Assembly: GCA_913060895.1 (NCBI GenBank)
Contig: CAJXSN010000007.1
Location: 62,001-126,000, forward strand
Length of the DNA stretch: 64,000 nucleotides
DNA from: an uncultured Sphingomonadaceae bacterium
GTDB lineage: Bacteria; Pseudomonadota; Alphaproteobacteria; Sphingomonadales; Sphingomonadaceae
Direction: 5' to 3'
Shown here in pieces: positions 36,612-46,408 of the stretch. The notes under the pieces were generated by a model. It was given only the letters and a program-made list of their open reading frames with translations. It was not told the origin of the DNA and ran no database searches. The position numbers and the translations under genes are program-made. The number at the start of each line of letters is the position of its first letter. The stretch's first letter is position 1.

Positions 36612-38996
36612 TCAAAACTCCACGCTCAAAGTACCCTGTACCGTTCGCGGCGCCAGCGGACGATATACCGCAAAATTGGTGCCGATAGGTAGGACAAAAG
36701 ACAGCACGTCCTTGTCAAAGATATTGTCGACATTCAGCCGGAACCGTAACCCTTTGAGCGGCCCAAGCGAAAAGCCGTCTCCAACATCAACATAAGCGGA
36801 AAAGACGACATAATCGTCAGTTTTCAAGGCATCGGTATTTTGCAGATCAGCAAATCGGCTGCTGGTATATTTGCCGGAGAGGTTGGCAATCAACCATGGG
36901 GCGGGTTCAACCGTGACCCCGCCCGAGACAATCCATTTGGCACTGTCGGGAAGATAATTTCCGTCCAAACTGACCGTTGGCAGATCATCCTGGAACTTCG
37001 CGATGTTGTAGGTGACGTTGGCGTTAAAATAGGCCAGTCCGTCCAGGAAATACGGACGATAGGACCCCGTAAATTCTGCACCATAGGCGTCAACCCCGCC
37101 AACATTCTGGTAAAAGCTTTCGGTTCGCCCGCCTGATCCCGGCAGGATACCCGAGATCGACTGAATCCGGTTATCAAAGCTGGTATAATAGGCTGCAAGC
37201 GCGCCGAAAAATTCCGGCTGGTTAGTGCGGATACCAATCTCGTAATTTTGGGCTGTCTCCGCGTCAGGTGCCGGAACTGCCGGAATGGTTGCCACCGAGT
37301 AGATGTCGTCCAATCCTTTTGGTAATGCCATTGTTTCAGCATAGGAGGCGAAAATCTGGGTTCGCCCGTCAATTTTGTAGAGAAGGCCCGCGGTTGGTAG
37401 GAACCCATCCTTATAATGGGCTGTGTTATACTGCGGCCCATAACCGGGCACACCAACGCCGCCCTCCACCAGGTAATAGTCGTTATAATCGCGAAAGCCG
37501 CTCTGCGAATAATCGAGGATCAGCGCCTTAATCCCGAGATCGACCACCAGGTTGTCGTCGAATAAAGAGATCGAATCGCGCAGGAACAGCTGGGTTGTAT
37601 CGCGCTGGGAATCATAGTCGCGGCGGAAATAGGATATCTCGTCGAGCAGGGGGTCCCCTGCGGGATTGCCCCCGGTGAGATTGGTACGCCGCTGTCCGCG
37701 GTGATATTTGTCGAGTTCGGCCCAGATACCCGCCTGGATGCTATGCGCGCCAATTTCAGCGCTGAGTTTGGTGACGATGCCATAGCGATCGCCGTCCACG
37801 GTCGACAGGCCGTAAGCAACGCCCTTGGGCGCGGTGACAGGCAATCCAGCCTCTAGCTGACGGTCATAGCGGCCTCGAACGCTGTCGTAGTTTTCGGGTG
37901 AAACGCCATAGCCGCTCTTGTCTTCCCAATAGAGCGTCGTTTCTGCAGAAAAATTGTCAGCAATGCTGGCATGGAACGTCAGGCCGAAGAGCTGATCCTT
38001 GCGCGCATTGATCGCCAGACGATAGGTGCTGGCATATGCAGGGTTTGAATAATCAATCCCCGGGGTGGTCGGCATAAGGCCGGGCGTTGTTGGGTCAGGA
38101 AGTTCATAATAGCCGATGTCACGGCCAGTATTGCCTTCACGGTCAGGTATGGTCGATTGGTATTGGCCCAGTGTCAGAAACGGCGAGTCATAGTCGAAAA
38201 AGTCATTTCTGACATATTTAAACCGCGCCCAGCTATCGCCGCCGAGATCAGCATAAATTTGTCCTTCCCAATGCTCTCGGTCGACCGATCCGTCACCGCG
38301 CCACAAATCACTGTCCAGCTTCGTGCGGCTGACATAGGCCCTAAACGGACCGACTTCTCCTGTGTTAATGCGAACAAAAGTGCGTTTGAGGTCATCCTCG
38401 CCAAATGTCTGCGACACAAACAGGCCGAGTTCGTCCTCCGGTTCGATAGACAAATATTGGACAATCGGACCAAGCGACGAATAGCTGGGCAGACTAACAC
38501 CGCCCGCGCCGGGCGAAGCTTCGACAGCAGCAAGGTTTTCGTTGTCGACATATCGAAAGACGGGGCTGCCACCAAAGGCGTCAGAGCGGCCGGTTGGAAT
38601 ACCATCAACGACGAAGCCGATCTGATCGAGATTGAAGGCCCGAGCCTGCACACTATTGCCAAATTCATAAAGACCCAATGCGCCATCTGTCTGGACATTG
38701 AACCCCGGAAGGGCTTCCAGCATCTTCAGCCCAGAAACCCCTGATGGCGCAGACAAAAGCGCCTCGCGGGTGACAGCAACAGTATTGGTGACTTCATCTG
38801 TACCGATCGATTGATCGGCTTTCGAAACACGGCGTCCCGTAACAACAATTGCGATGTTGTCTTCTTCAGCGGCCTGCGTTTCGGCTTCCTGCGCATGAAG
38901 CGGCGTAGCACCAAGAGCTAGAAACATGCCTAAAGCGGCCCCGCTCGCGCTTAAGGCTGTAGTAGAATGGAAAGAAGTAATCGTAGAGTATGACAT
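36612..38996 (-). CDS. TonB-dependent receptor (leftward operon)
   Basis: A 794-residue outer-membrane receptor. The ATG at 38996 yields a signal peptide ending in TPLHAQ. The plug domain follows (AIVVTGRRV, ALPGFNVQTDGALGLYEFGN, VDGIPTGRSDAFGG), then a beta-barrel ending in the classical aromatic C-terminal residue Phe (VQGTLSVEF). The plug region ISIEPEDELGL is unusual enough that the ligand is unclear. No siderophore genes are near. Cotranscription with an exported aminotransferase and dipeptidase argues for a peptide or amino-acid conjugate as ligand. Confidence 0.92.
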   Translation of the reverse strand: MSYSTITSFHSTTALSASGAALGMFLALGATPLHAQEAETQAAEEDNIAIVVTGRRVSKADQSIGTDEVTNTVAVTREALLSAPSGVSGLKMLEALPGFNVQTDGALGLYEFGNSVQARAFNLDQIGFVVDGIPTGRSDAFGGSPVFRYVDNENLAAVEASPGAGGVSLPSYSSLGPIVQYLSIEPEDELGLFVSQTFGEDDLKRTFVRINTGEVGPFRAYVSRTKLDSDLWRGDGSVDREHWEGQIYADLGGDSWARFKYVRNDFFDYDSPFLTLGQYQSTIPDREGNTGRDIGYYELPDPTTPGLMPTTPGIDYSNPAYASTYRLAINARKDQLFGLTFHASIADNFSAETTLYWEDKSGYGVSPENYDSVRGRYDRQLEAGLPVTAPKGVAYGLSTVDGDRYGIVTKLSAEIGAHSIQAGIWAELDKYHRGQRRTNLTGGNPAGDPLLDEISYFRRDYDSQRDTTQLFLRDSISLFDDNLVVDLGIKALILDYSQSGFRDYNDYYLVEGGVGVPGYGPQYNTAHYKDGFLPTAGLLYKIDGRTQIFASYAETMALPKGLDDIYSVATIPAVPAPDAETAQNYEIGIRTNQPEFFGALAAYYTSFDNRIQSISGILPGSGGRTESFYQNVGGVDAYGAEFTGSYRPYFLDGLAYFNANVTYNIAKFQDDLPTVSLDGNYLPDSAKWIVSGGVTVEPAPWLIANLSGKYTSSRFADLQNTDALKTDDYVVFSAYVDVGDGFSLGPLKGLRFRLNVDNIFDKDVLSFVLPIGTNFAVYRPLAPRTVQGTLSVEF

Positions 38997-39099
38997 GGAA
39001 AAGGCCCCTGTTTTTGACGACCGTATTCGGTCTGGATATGTTTTTGAACTTGGCGCGGAGTTTACCCGCCCAACCTCTCCCAAGTGCGTGGCTTATTTT

Positions 39100-40224
39100 T
39101 TACGTGCCAAATAATTGAGTTAAAGCAGTGTTGTAGCGCTCTACATCCTCAATCTTTCCGGTGCTTACGCGCGACCAGCTCTTCCACTGGTCACCATATG
39201 AACCCCGGATCATGATGTCGCGCTGCGCCATTTGTGCCTGCACGGTGTCCGCATCGGGAACCTTGACGTAAAGGAAGTTGGTTTGCGATGGTAAAACCTC
39301 CATTCCCAGTCCGTCGAGCGTATCCATTATACTGCTGCGCGCTTCGACGATCCGGTTTTTCGAATAGCGGGTGAAACCGGTATCATTAAGGGAAGCAATG
39401 GCAGCGGCCAGGCCAGACATATTACCGCCAAAGCTCATCAAATAGCCGCGAATTTTCTCTGCATTCTCGGGCGAGGTTATCGCATAACCAACGCGCATTC
39501 CCGCCATGCCGTAAATTTTCGAGAAGGTACGGCAGACGATGATGTCATGCCCTTCCTTCACCAAATCTACGACCGAACTATATTCAGGCTTGTCAGTCAG
39601 CTCATTATAGGCCTCGTCGACCAGAATGGTCGCATCGCCAGAAGACTTGCGGATAAAGCCGCGCAAATCATCACCATCCAGAACCATGCCGGTCGGGTTG
39701 TTGGGATTGCAGATATGGACCAATCCGATTTCCGGACTAAGCGCCGCCGTCATCGCATCAAGATCAATTCCCATGTCATCGGCGAGCGGCACACGGACGA
39801 CATCGGCGCCCTTCTTCGCTCCATAATTAACGGTCGTGTCCCAGAAAAGTTCGGGACATAATATCGCACCTTTATCGGCCCAAGCCAGCGCGACAGAGCA
39901 CAGCACCTCCGTAGAACCTGAGCTTACAACAACATTCTCAGTTCCCACGCCGTGACGTTCGGCAATCATTTCGGTTAATGTCTTCAGGCCAACATCGGCA
40001 TAATAACATCCCTTGGATGCCGTATCGTAGATTGCCTTAATGGCGCTAGGCGCAGGGCCATAAGGGTTTTCGTTCCTCGATAGTAACGCAATCCCCGGAG
40101 CGGGACCGAATAACGGCTTTTTAGCTTCGGCCACTTTCGCAATAGCAGCACTGTCGCTCATCATAAGCGCCGCGCCAACGCTGGCTGCGCCCAATAGTGA
40201 TCGTCTGTCTAGTTCCAAGGTCAT
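39100..40224 (-). CDS. Exported PLP-dependent aminotransferase (HisC-like), Tat signal
   Basis: A fold-type I class I/II aminotransferase of about 374 residues. Start at 40224 gives LELDRRSLLGAASVGAALMM, a twin-arginine signal (RRSLLG). PLP-site residues are visible: NPNNPTG, DEAYNEL, and the lysine in CRTFSKIYGMAGMRVGY; GSTEVLCSVAL binds the phosphate. HisC enzymes are cytoplasmic, so a Tat-exported copy is notable: a folded holoenzyme would act in the periplasm. It lies between tauE and the receptor gene, 16 bases after tauE. Substrate and acceptor are unknown. Confidence 0.88.
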   Translation of the reverse strand: MTLELDRRSLLGAASVGAALMMSDSAAIAKVAEAKKPLFGPAPGIALLSRNENPYGPAPSAIKAIYDTASKGCYYADVGLKTLTEMIAERHGVGTENVVVSSGSTEVLCSVALAWADKGAILCPELFWDTTVNYGAKKGADVVRVPLADDMGIDLDAMTAALSPEIGLVHICNPNNPTGMVLDGDDLRGFIRKSSGDATILVDEAYNELTDKPEYSSVVDLVKEGHDIIVCRTFSKIYGMAGMRVGYAITSPENAEKIRGYLMSFGGNMSGLAAAIASLNDTGFTRYSKNRIVEARSSIMDTLDGLGMEVLPSQTNFLYVKVPDADTVQAQMAQRDIMIRGSYGDQWKSWSRVSTGKIEDVERYNTALTQLFGT

Positions 40225-40240
40225 GATAAGGGTACTCCAT

Positions 40241-41080
40241 TTAAATAAGCGGCTGCAGGGAAAGAGCATTCCGGATCATCAAAATGCCTACGAATATCAG
40301 GTAGATGCCAAAAACGCGCTTCAATATGGCCTGATCTAATCGATGCGCGACTGCCACGCCCAACGGCGCGGTTATGATCGAGGTTGAGGATATCGCGATA
40401 GCCGCTGGAATATTGACATATCCCAAGGATCCGAATGGCAATCCGGGCTGACCCCAGCCTATAATCATAAAACCGATCATACCCGGGATAGCGATAACGC
40501 AGCCAAAGCCGGCCGCCGTCGCAATGGCGTTGTGAATAGTGCGTCCGCATAAGGTCATCACGATGGTGACAATTGTCCCACCACCGATCCCTAGCATTGC
40601 GGAAAAAGCCCCGACCGATCCCGCGATCGCAACCCGTAAGCCACCTCTTGGCATTTGGTCGCCAACCGTTTTTCCGGATAGGAAAGGAAACAGGAAATGC
40701 ATCGCCATAATGATGACTCCGACCCCAAAAATTAAGGCCAGAACTGTGCCGGGAATGCGGGCGGCAATCACGATCCCGATGCCGACACCCATAACAATCC
40801 ACGGGCTCCAGACTTTGATCGTTTCAAAGTCAACCGCCCCCCGGCGGGCATGGGCGAAGACAGAACGCAATGACGTGATGATGATCGTAGCAAGCGATGT
40901 GGCGATTGCGACATGTGCCAGTTCAGAAGCGTCTCCACCCAGTAGCGGCAGAGTGGCAATCAGTGCAGGGACGACAACAAAGCCGCCGCCTATTCCAAAT
41001 AAACCTGCAGCAAATCCTGCAAGCAAGCCAGCGGTCAATAAAGCGATGATAGGCCAGACGTAGCCGATAGTACCGCCCAC
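40241..41080 (-). CDS. TauE/SafE family anion exporter (leftward operon)
   Basis: A 279-residue protein with about eight membrane helices. The family motif region LLAGFAAGLFGIGGGFVVVPAL occurs at the N-terminus (18-39), and its half-repeat AFSAMLGIGGGTIVTIV occurs in the middle. TauE/SafE proteins move sulfite, sulfoacetate or other sulfonates and organic anions out of, or into, the cell. It starts with GTG. It is first gene of the leftward operon and has a close paralogue at 44835. Ligand cannot be deduced. Confidence 0.9.
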   Translation of the reverse strand: MGGTIGYVWPIIALLTAGLLAGFAAGLFGIGGGFVVVPALIATLPLLGGDASELAHVAIATSLATIIITSLRSVFAHARRGAVDFETIKVWSPWIVMGVGIGIVIAARIPGTVLALIFGVGVIIMAMHFLFPFLSGKTVGDQMPRGGLRVAIAGSVGAFSAMLGIGGGTIVTIVMTLCGRTIHNAIATAAGFGCVIAIPGMIGFMIIGWGQPGLPFGSLGYVNIPAAIAISSTSIITAPLGVAVAHRLDQAILKRVFGIYLIFVGILMIRNALSLQPLI

Positions 41081-41631
41081 CCTATAAAGTCCGCAATGTT
41101 TGTGACTTTAAGGTAAAGCCGGGGTGTGCACCGACAAGGGAATTTCTGCTCATAAGATCCTCTTGATTTAAGGGGATCCTCTCCACGGCATCGATTTCTT
41201 GGTTCCTGAACCTAACCCGACATTTTGTTAATGCAACAGCAAATCCGGATTCCGACGGCAATGGACGTTGAGAGTTTGACTGAGACCGACGCGACCCAGC
41301 TTTTCCTCACCGGCGACCGGAGCCGAGTCGCATCGTTGCGCGAGAGCGCGGTTGAAGCAATCGGCTGTGTAGCGGAGCCCATCGGGCTTAGTAGCAAAGC
41401 AGGCCATTAAAAGGGGAGGTTTTGCTGCAGTGCAAAAAACTATTGCCACGCCGCCTGACATTTGGCACATCTTGTTTCCATAAGGCCTTTTTTGAAAGGA
41501 AAATGCAAAGGTTACTGCGATTGCGAAATCACATTGCGATGCGGTATCAAGGGGTCACATGGCGGCGGCTGAATGCAGCCCGTCGGGAGAGGCATGGGGA
41601 GAGGAGACTTACCACAGACAGGGGGTCTTCC
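41081..41631. promoter_or_regulatory. Divergent regulatory gap between the two uptake operons
   Basis: The 551 bases between the leftward tauE and the rightward receptor contain no supported gene. Inverted sequences that could be operators include GATCCTC/GGGGATC around 41156-41180 and TTTTGC-TGCAGT-GCAAAA at 41421-41438. No regulator gene is adjacent, so control would be from elsewhere. Both operons probably start here. Confidence 0.45.
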
Positions 41632-44214
41632 ATGTATTACTATCGTACCGTTTCCGTGCTGGCCTTGGCCAGCGGACTATTCGCACCCACCGCAGCCTTC
41701 GCCCAGGCTGTCGACACAGACGATCCGATCCAGCCTGCAGAGGCGATCATAGTTACCGGGTCCAGGGGGTTGGAGCGCACAGTCGCTGATTCCCCTGTGC
41801 CGGTCGATGTCTTTTCCGAAGAAGCGATCAACTCGGTGTCCTTTACCGATACCAACGATGTCCTGAAGACACTCGTCCCGTCATACACAGTATCGCGGCA
41901 GCCGATCTCCGACGGCTCGAGTTTTATCCGGCCCGCTTCGATGCGTGGCCTGCCGACCGACAAGACTTTGGTGTTGGTCAATTCCAAACGCCGTCATCGC
42001 GCCGCTTTGGTGACGATTGGCGGATCGGGCACGCAAGGTCCCGATATCGCCACGATTCCCACAATCAGCCTCGCCTCGGTCGAGGTGCTGCGTGACGGCG
42101 CGGGCGCGCAATACGGGTCCGACGCTATCGCGGGGGTCATCAATTTCCTGCTCAAGGACGATCCGCATGGCATCGATCTGGAAGCGGAAATCGGAGAATT
42201 CTACGAGGGCGACGGCTTCGAATACAAATTTGCCGGCAACATCGGCCTACCCTTGGGAGACATGGGTTTCATCAATTTGTCGGCTGAATATTCAGACGCG
42301 GACTCGACTAACCGGGCCCAACAATATTGCGAAAGCTTCTTTTGCGTAACCGAATATGCGGCGCTGCCAGGCAATGAAGATTACGCCGCCGCGGTCGAGG
42401 GAATTGACACGATCCAGCCTTGGGGCCGGCCTAGCGGGGAAGCGGTGCGCACCTTTGTCAACGCAGGCTATAAATTTTCCGAGGCTGCTGAAGTCTACGC
42501 CTTCGGCAATTATTCGTGGAGCACATCCACAAGCAATTTCTTCTATCGCTATCCCGCCAATGGCACGATCGAGGACCTGCGGCTGGAAGACGGTTCGATC
42601 TACAATCCCGGCGAACGTTTTCCCGGAGGCTTCACACCACTGTTTAGCGGAGATGTCGAAGATTATTCTGCGCTGGGCGGCATCCGCGGGGATATTTCGA
42701 GCGCATTCTCTTACGATTTCTCGTTACGATATGGCCGAAGCGAAATCTCCTACCTCTTGGAGAATACGATCAACCCCTCCCTCGGGCCGGAATCGCCAAC
42801 CAGTTTCAAACCAGGCGATCTTATCAACGATGAACTGCAGTTTCAGGCTGATTTCATGCTCACCCACGATGTCGGGCTGGCCAGCGAAATTGCCCTGGCC
42901 TTTGGCGGGACGTATTTCGAGGAAGGCTATGAAACAGTCGAGGGTGAACTCGCCTCTTACCAGGCAGGACCGTTTGGTTCGCCCGATCCGTTTGGTTTCT
43001 GCAACACTGACGGAACACCAACGCTTGCTGGCTCGTCTTTGCCATCCTCTGCCGGGCTCAATTGCGCCGACCCTGCCGATCCGGTCTATCAGGTGGTTGG
43101 CGTAGGCTCCAACGGCTTTCCCGGATATTCTCCTGAATTTTCCGGTAACTATAACCGCGATAGTTACAGCTTTTACGGCAACATCGGTGCCGATGTGACC
43201 GATAGGCTATTTCTTGAAGGCGCCCTGAGGTTCGAGAATTACTCGGACTTTGATTCTCAGCTCATCTACAAGGTGGCAGGTCGGTTTGAGATACTTGACG
43301 GTCTGGGTATCCGTGCTTCGCACGGTACTGGGTTTCGCGCGCCTACACCTGGCCAACAGGGCACCACCAATGTTTCCACTCGAATCCCCAACGGGTTCCC
43401 CGTCGCCACCGGCCTCTTTCCGGCCAGCAGCGCTATCGCCGCCGCGCTGGGCGCTGTGCCGCTGGAACCGGAAACATCGACCAATTGGACCGCAGGCATC
43501 AGCGGCGCGTTCGGCGGTTTAACTTATTCGATCGACTATTATCGCATCGAACTGGAAGATCGGTTGCAGGCTCGATCCACCATCACCGTGGTCGACGATT
43601 GCATTCCCTCGACACCGGAAATCGATTCCGAATGCATCGGCTTCCGCGGCAGGATGATCGATGCCGGGGTTTCCGGGGCCCAATCCATAGGCGGTGTGTT
43701 CTATTTTCAGAACCTGTTCGACACGGTCACCCAAGGCGTCGACATCGTGCTGTCTTACTCCCAGCCATGGAGCGGGGGCACCAGCGGGCTCGTAGCGGCG
43801 ATCAATTACAATGAGACCGAGTTCGACGGCGATGTACCCGCCCAGTTCAATGCTGAGGACCAGTCTGATTTTCTCAATGCGGAACCGAACTGGCGCGCAG
43901 TCTTCACAGCCACGCACGAGACCGGACCGTTCAATTTCCTCGCCCGTGCCAATTATTACGGGCCCTATTCCAACTCCGACGGTGCGGGCGGCCCGCTGAT
44001 CTCTCAGGATTTCGACTCCGAATTGTTGATCGACGTGGAGGCCAGCTACACTTGGCGCGACACGCTGACCTTATCGATCGGCGCTCGCAACGTCTTCGAC
44101 AATTATCCGGAGTCGGGCGAGTTCGAGGTTTGCTGCGGCCGGATCTATCGTTCGGACTCGATCGTCGACTGGCAGGGTGGCTATTATTATGCTCGTCTGC
44201 GCGCCAGCTTCTAA
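41632..44214 (+). CDS. TonB-dependent receptor (rightward operon)
   Basis: An 860-residue receptor. The ATG at 41632 (MYYYRTVSVLALASGLFAP) gives a clean signal ending AAFAQ; the frame extends 70 codons upstream but that part is not homologous. The plug has AIIVTGSRGLERTVADSPVP, VLVNSKRRHRAALV, GDGAGAQYGSDAIAGVIN, split by the barrel and closing ARLRASF with the terminal Phe. Paired cysteines (YCESFFC; FCNTDG...NCADP) suggest extracellular loop disulfides. The plug type with VNSKRRHRAA resembles oligosaccharide/peptide-type receptors rather than siderophore ones. Followed by an overlapping GNAT gene. Confidence 0.92.
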   Translation: MYYYRTVSVLALASGLFAPTAAFAQAVDTDDPIQPAEAIIVTGSRGLERTVADSPVPVDVFSEEAINSVSFTDTNDVLKTLVPSYTVSRQPISDGSSFIRPASMRGLPTDKTLVLVNSKRRHRAALVTIGGSGTQGPDIATIPTISLASVEVLRDGAGAQYGSDAIAGVINFLLKDDPHGIDLEAEIGEFYEGDGFEYKFAGNIGLPLGDMGFINLSAEYSDADSTNRAQQYCESFFCVTEYAALPGNEDYAAAVEGIDTIQPWGRPSGEAVRTFVNAGYKFSEAAEVYAFGNYSWSTSTSNFFYRYPANGTIEDLRLEDGSIYNPGERFPGGFTPLFSGDVEDYSALGGIRGDISSAFSYDFSLRYGRSEISYLLENTINPSLGPESPTSFKPGDLINDELQFQADFMLTHDVGLASEIALAFGGTYFEEGYETVEGELASYQAGPFGSPDPFGFCNTDGTPTLAGSSLPSSAGLNCADPADPVYQVVGVGSNGFPGYSPEFSGNYNRDSYSFYGNIGADVTDRLFLEGALRFENYSDFDSQLIYKVAGRFEILDGLGIRASHGTGFRAPTPGQQGTTNVSTRIPNGFPVATGLFPASSAIAAALGAVPLEPETSTNWTAGISGAFGGLTYSIDYYRIELEDRLQARSTITVVDDCIPSTPEIDSECIGFRGRMIDAGVSGAQSIGGVFYFQNLFDTVTQGVDIVLSYSQPWSGGTSGLVAAINYNETEFDGDVPAQFNAEDQSDFLNAEPNWRAVFTATHETGPFNFLARANYYGPYSNSDGAGGPLISQDFDSELLIDVEASYTWRDTLTLSIGARNVFDNYPESGEFEVCCGRIYRSDSIVDWQGGYYYARLRASF

Positions 44215-44797
44215 TCCTCGCGGTCCGTCCCCGCTTTCCGGGATCGATCCGGAAGGCGATGGCGCGTCCCGATCATTCACTCTGCACCTAGCCATCATGG
44301 CGGACGCCGCGGCGATTGCAGAATTGATCGATGCCTCGCTTACCGCACTACTCGCCGAACTGCTGACGCCTGCACAGATTGCGCACAGTCGTACCTTTAT
44401 GGCGCTCGACAGGCAGCTGATCGAGGACCGGACCTATTCCCTCGTCACTGACCAGTCTTGCCGGATCGTGGGCTGTGGCGGCTGGAGCTTCCGCGCCACG
44501 CTTTCCGGGGGCGATCACAGCGCGGGACGTGATGACATACGGCTCGATCCCCAGAGTGATTCAGCGCGCATCAGGGCGATGTACACCCGCCCCGGCTTTG
44601 CCCGACACGGAATCGGGCGAATGATACTGGAAGAATCCGAAAAAGCAGCCGCGAGGGCGGGGTTCGGCGCAGCAATATTGCACGCGACCCTGGGTGGAGA
44701 GCCTCTCTACCGCGCGTGCGTATACCACGAAATCTCACGCAGCCTCGATAGCGGCGTTCCGATTGTGATTATGGGAAAGGATCTCACTTGCCTCTAA
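44189..44797 (+). CDS. GNAT family N-acetyltransferase
   Basis: An approximately 202-residue acetyltransferase. Core strands ADAAAIAELIDASLTALL and IVGCGGWSFR are followed by motif A RAMYTRPGFARHGIGRMILE, with the acetyl-CoA pyrophosphate loop RHGIGR. The ATG at 44189 lies inside the end of the receptor gene (26-base overlap), implying coupling. A GTG at 44177 is possible. GNAT enzymes acetylate amines or thiols; acetylation of a released amine would fit the operon, but this is inference. Confidence 0.85.
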   Translation: MLVCAPASNPRGPSPLSGIDPEGDGASRSFTLHLAIMADAAAIAELIDASLTALLAELLTPAQIAHSRTFMALDRQLIEDRTYSLVTDQSCRIVGCGGWSFRATLSGGDHSAGRDDIRLDPQSDSARIRAMYTRPGFARHGIGRMILEESEKAAARAGFGAAILHATLGGEPLYRACVYHEISRSLDSGVPIVIMGKDLTCL

Positions 44798-44834
44798 CCA
44801 TATCGTTTTCACCACAAGCTTCGGGCCATGCCTG

Positions 44835-45662
44835 ATGGAGCTGATTATCGAATGGGCGTGGATCATCGCCCTCATGCTCGGTGCAGGTTTGCTGGCAGGA
44901 TTTGCCGCTGGCCTGTTCGGGATCGGCGGCGGTTTCGTGGTGGTTCCGGCGTTATATGTTCTTCTGCCGCTGATCGGGACCCGAGCCGAGCAACTGTCTC
45001 ACGTTGCGGTCGGCACTTCGCTGGCGACCATCATCGTTACCTCGCTCCGGTCGATGCAGAGCCATGCCCGACGCGGCGCAGTGGACTTCGTGATCCTGAA
45101 ATCATGGGCTCCCTGGATCGTGGTAGGTTCGCTTGCCGGCGTGCTGCTCGCATCACGAGCGAGCAGTGCTGGTCTGGCGATCATATTCGGCATCGGAGTA
45201 CTGATGATGGCAGTCCATTTCCTCTACCCTGTGTTGAGGTCGGTTCAGCTGGGTACAGAAATGCCGGGCGGGGCGGGGCGATCGGCGCTGGCGACAGGCC
45301 TGGGGGCCTTCTCCTCGCTGCTGGGCATCGGTGGCGGGACCATCGCGATCATCGTCATGACGCTATACGGACGCGACATTCACCGCGCCATAGGGACAGC
45401 ATCGGGGGTCGGGGTGATCATTGCTCTGCCCGGCACGTTGGGATTCATGGCCATCGGTTGGGGAGCATCGGGGCTGCCGCCGTTGTCGCTCGGCTATGTC
45501 AACCTGCTGGGGGCCTGCGCCATCGTTATCACATCCTACGTCTCGGCGCCGTGGGGCGTCGCCTTGGCGCATCATCTCAGCCCCAAATGGCTGCAACGCG
45601 TCTTCGGCTTTTATCTGGTGTTCGTGGGACTGTTGATGATCCGCAACGGACTGGCCGTCTGA
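44835..45662 (+). CDS. TauE/SafE family anion exporter (rightward operon)
   Basis: A 275-residue paralogue of the protein at 40241. Both contain LLAGFAAGLFGIGGGFVVVP, SHARRGAVDF or HARRGAVDF, LGIGGGTI, and end RVFG-YL-FVG-LMIRN. About eight helices with two GIGGG half-repeats. It starts 37 bases after the GNAT gene and is last in the rightward operon. Two such carriers in neighbouring divergent operons point to a shared anionic product being exported, or to different specificities after duplication. Confidence 0.9.
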   Translation: MELIIEWAWIIALMLGAGLLAGFAAGLFGIGGGFVVVPALYVLLPLIGTRAEQLSHVAVGTSLATIIVTSLRSMQSHARRGAVDFVILKSWAPWIVVGSLAGVLLASRASSAGLAIIFGIGVLMMAVHFLYPVLRSVQLGTEMPGGAGRSALATGLGAFSSLLGIGGGTIAIIVMTLYGRDIHRAIGTASGVGVIIALPGTLGFMAIGWGASGLPPLSLGYVNLLGACAIVITSYVSAPWGVALAHHLSPKWLQRVFGFYLVFVGLLMIRNGLAV

Positions 45663-45874
45663 CCGATATCGCAATTCAGAAGGGACATACCAATCCAACT
45701 AGTACTGTGGTCTCGACGGAAGCTGATCACATTCTCGAATGAGACTTGACGCAGTTTCGGGCCGATCTGGGGGTACGTTCGGCGGCGATCCTTGCCCTAT
45801 GTCCGTTGCCATCACATTTGGCACAAGCTTGAGTTTGGCCTAGCGGAGCATTTGCCTCGTCTTATTAGTTTATT

Positions 45875-46408
45875 TTAGGCGTCTAGCTTGCAGCGTTGCA
45901 GGCACCGACGTTTGAGGTTTATCGTTTGATCCTTTCTCTGCGTTTGATCCTTTCTCTGCGTTTGATAATGCGGTGGCACTGCCGAAGTAGGCATCGGCAG
46001 GTGTGACGTTGTCGAGCCCCTCATGGTAGCGATGGCGGTTGTAATGCTCGAAGATTGCTTTGATCTGGTTTTCTAGATCGCCAGGCAGGAAGTGGTTGTC
46101 CTACAACACGCGTTTCTTCAGCGCTTGGTGCCAGCGTTCGATCTTGTCCAGGGTATGGGGATGGAACGGAGCGCCGCGAACGTGGCTCATACACTTCGCT
46201 TCGATGTAGTCCGCCAGTTTACCCGCGATGTAGCTGAGGCCGTTGTCGCTGAGCAGGCGCGGGTTCATGCAGCACATTGGCGCGCTCGCAGCTTGAGGCT
46301 TCCAGTGCCATATCCAGCATCTCGGTCACATCCTCAGCGCGCATCGGCGAACACAATTTCCAGGCGATCATGTAGCGCGAGTAATCATCCAGCACGGTCA
46401 ATACTCAG
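45875..46408 (-). pseudogene. Degenerate IS3-family transposase (OrfB) fragment
   Basis: Fragments in different frames read as an IS3 OrfB. VLDDYSRYMIAWKLCSPMRA then EDVTEMLDMALEAS starts near 46401, holding a catalytic Asp. Later pieces are WHQALKKRVL with the DDE Glu/Lys area, then YNRHRYHEGL and TPADAYFGSA, and a tail LKRRC. Stops and frameshifts break it, and the N-terminal half is missing where the IS5 fragment begins. Inactive. Confidence 0.8.
45925..45968. repeat. 18-base tandem repeat inside the IS remnant
   Basis: CGTTTGATCCTTTCTCTG occurs twice head to tail (45925-45942, 45943-45960) and a third copy begins (CGTTTGAT at 45961). It lies within the decayed transposase tail and encodes a duplicated AEKGSN on the minus strand. 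Probably replication slippage. Confidence 0.9.

Noticed and set aside
45925-45968. Tandem 18-base repeat as a CRISPR array
   Set aside because: Copies are directly adjacent with no spacers and lie in a dead transposase; no cas genes are present.
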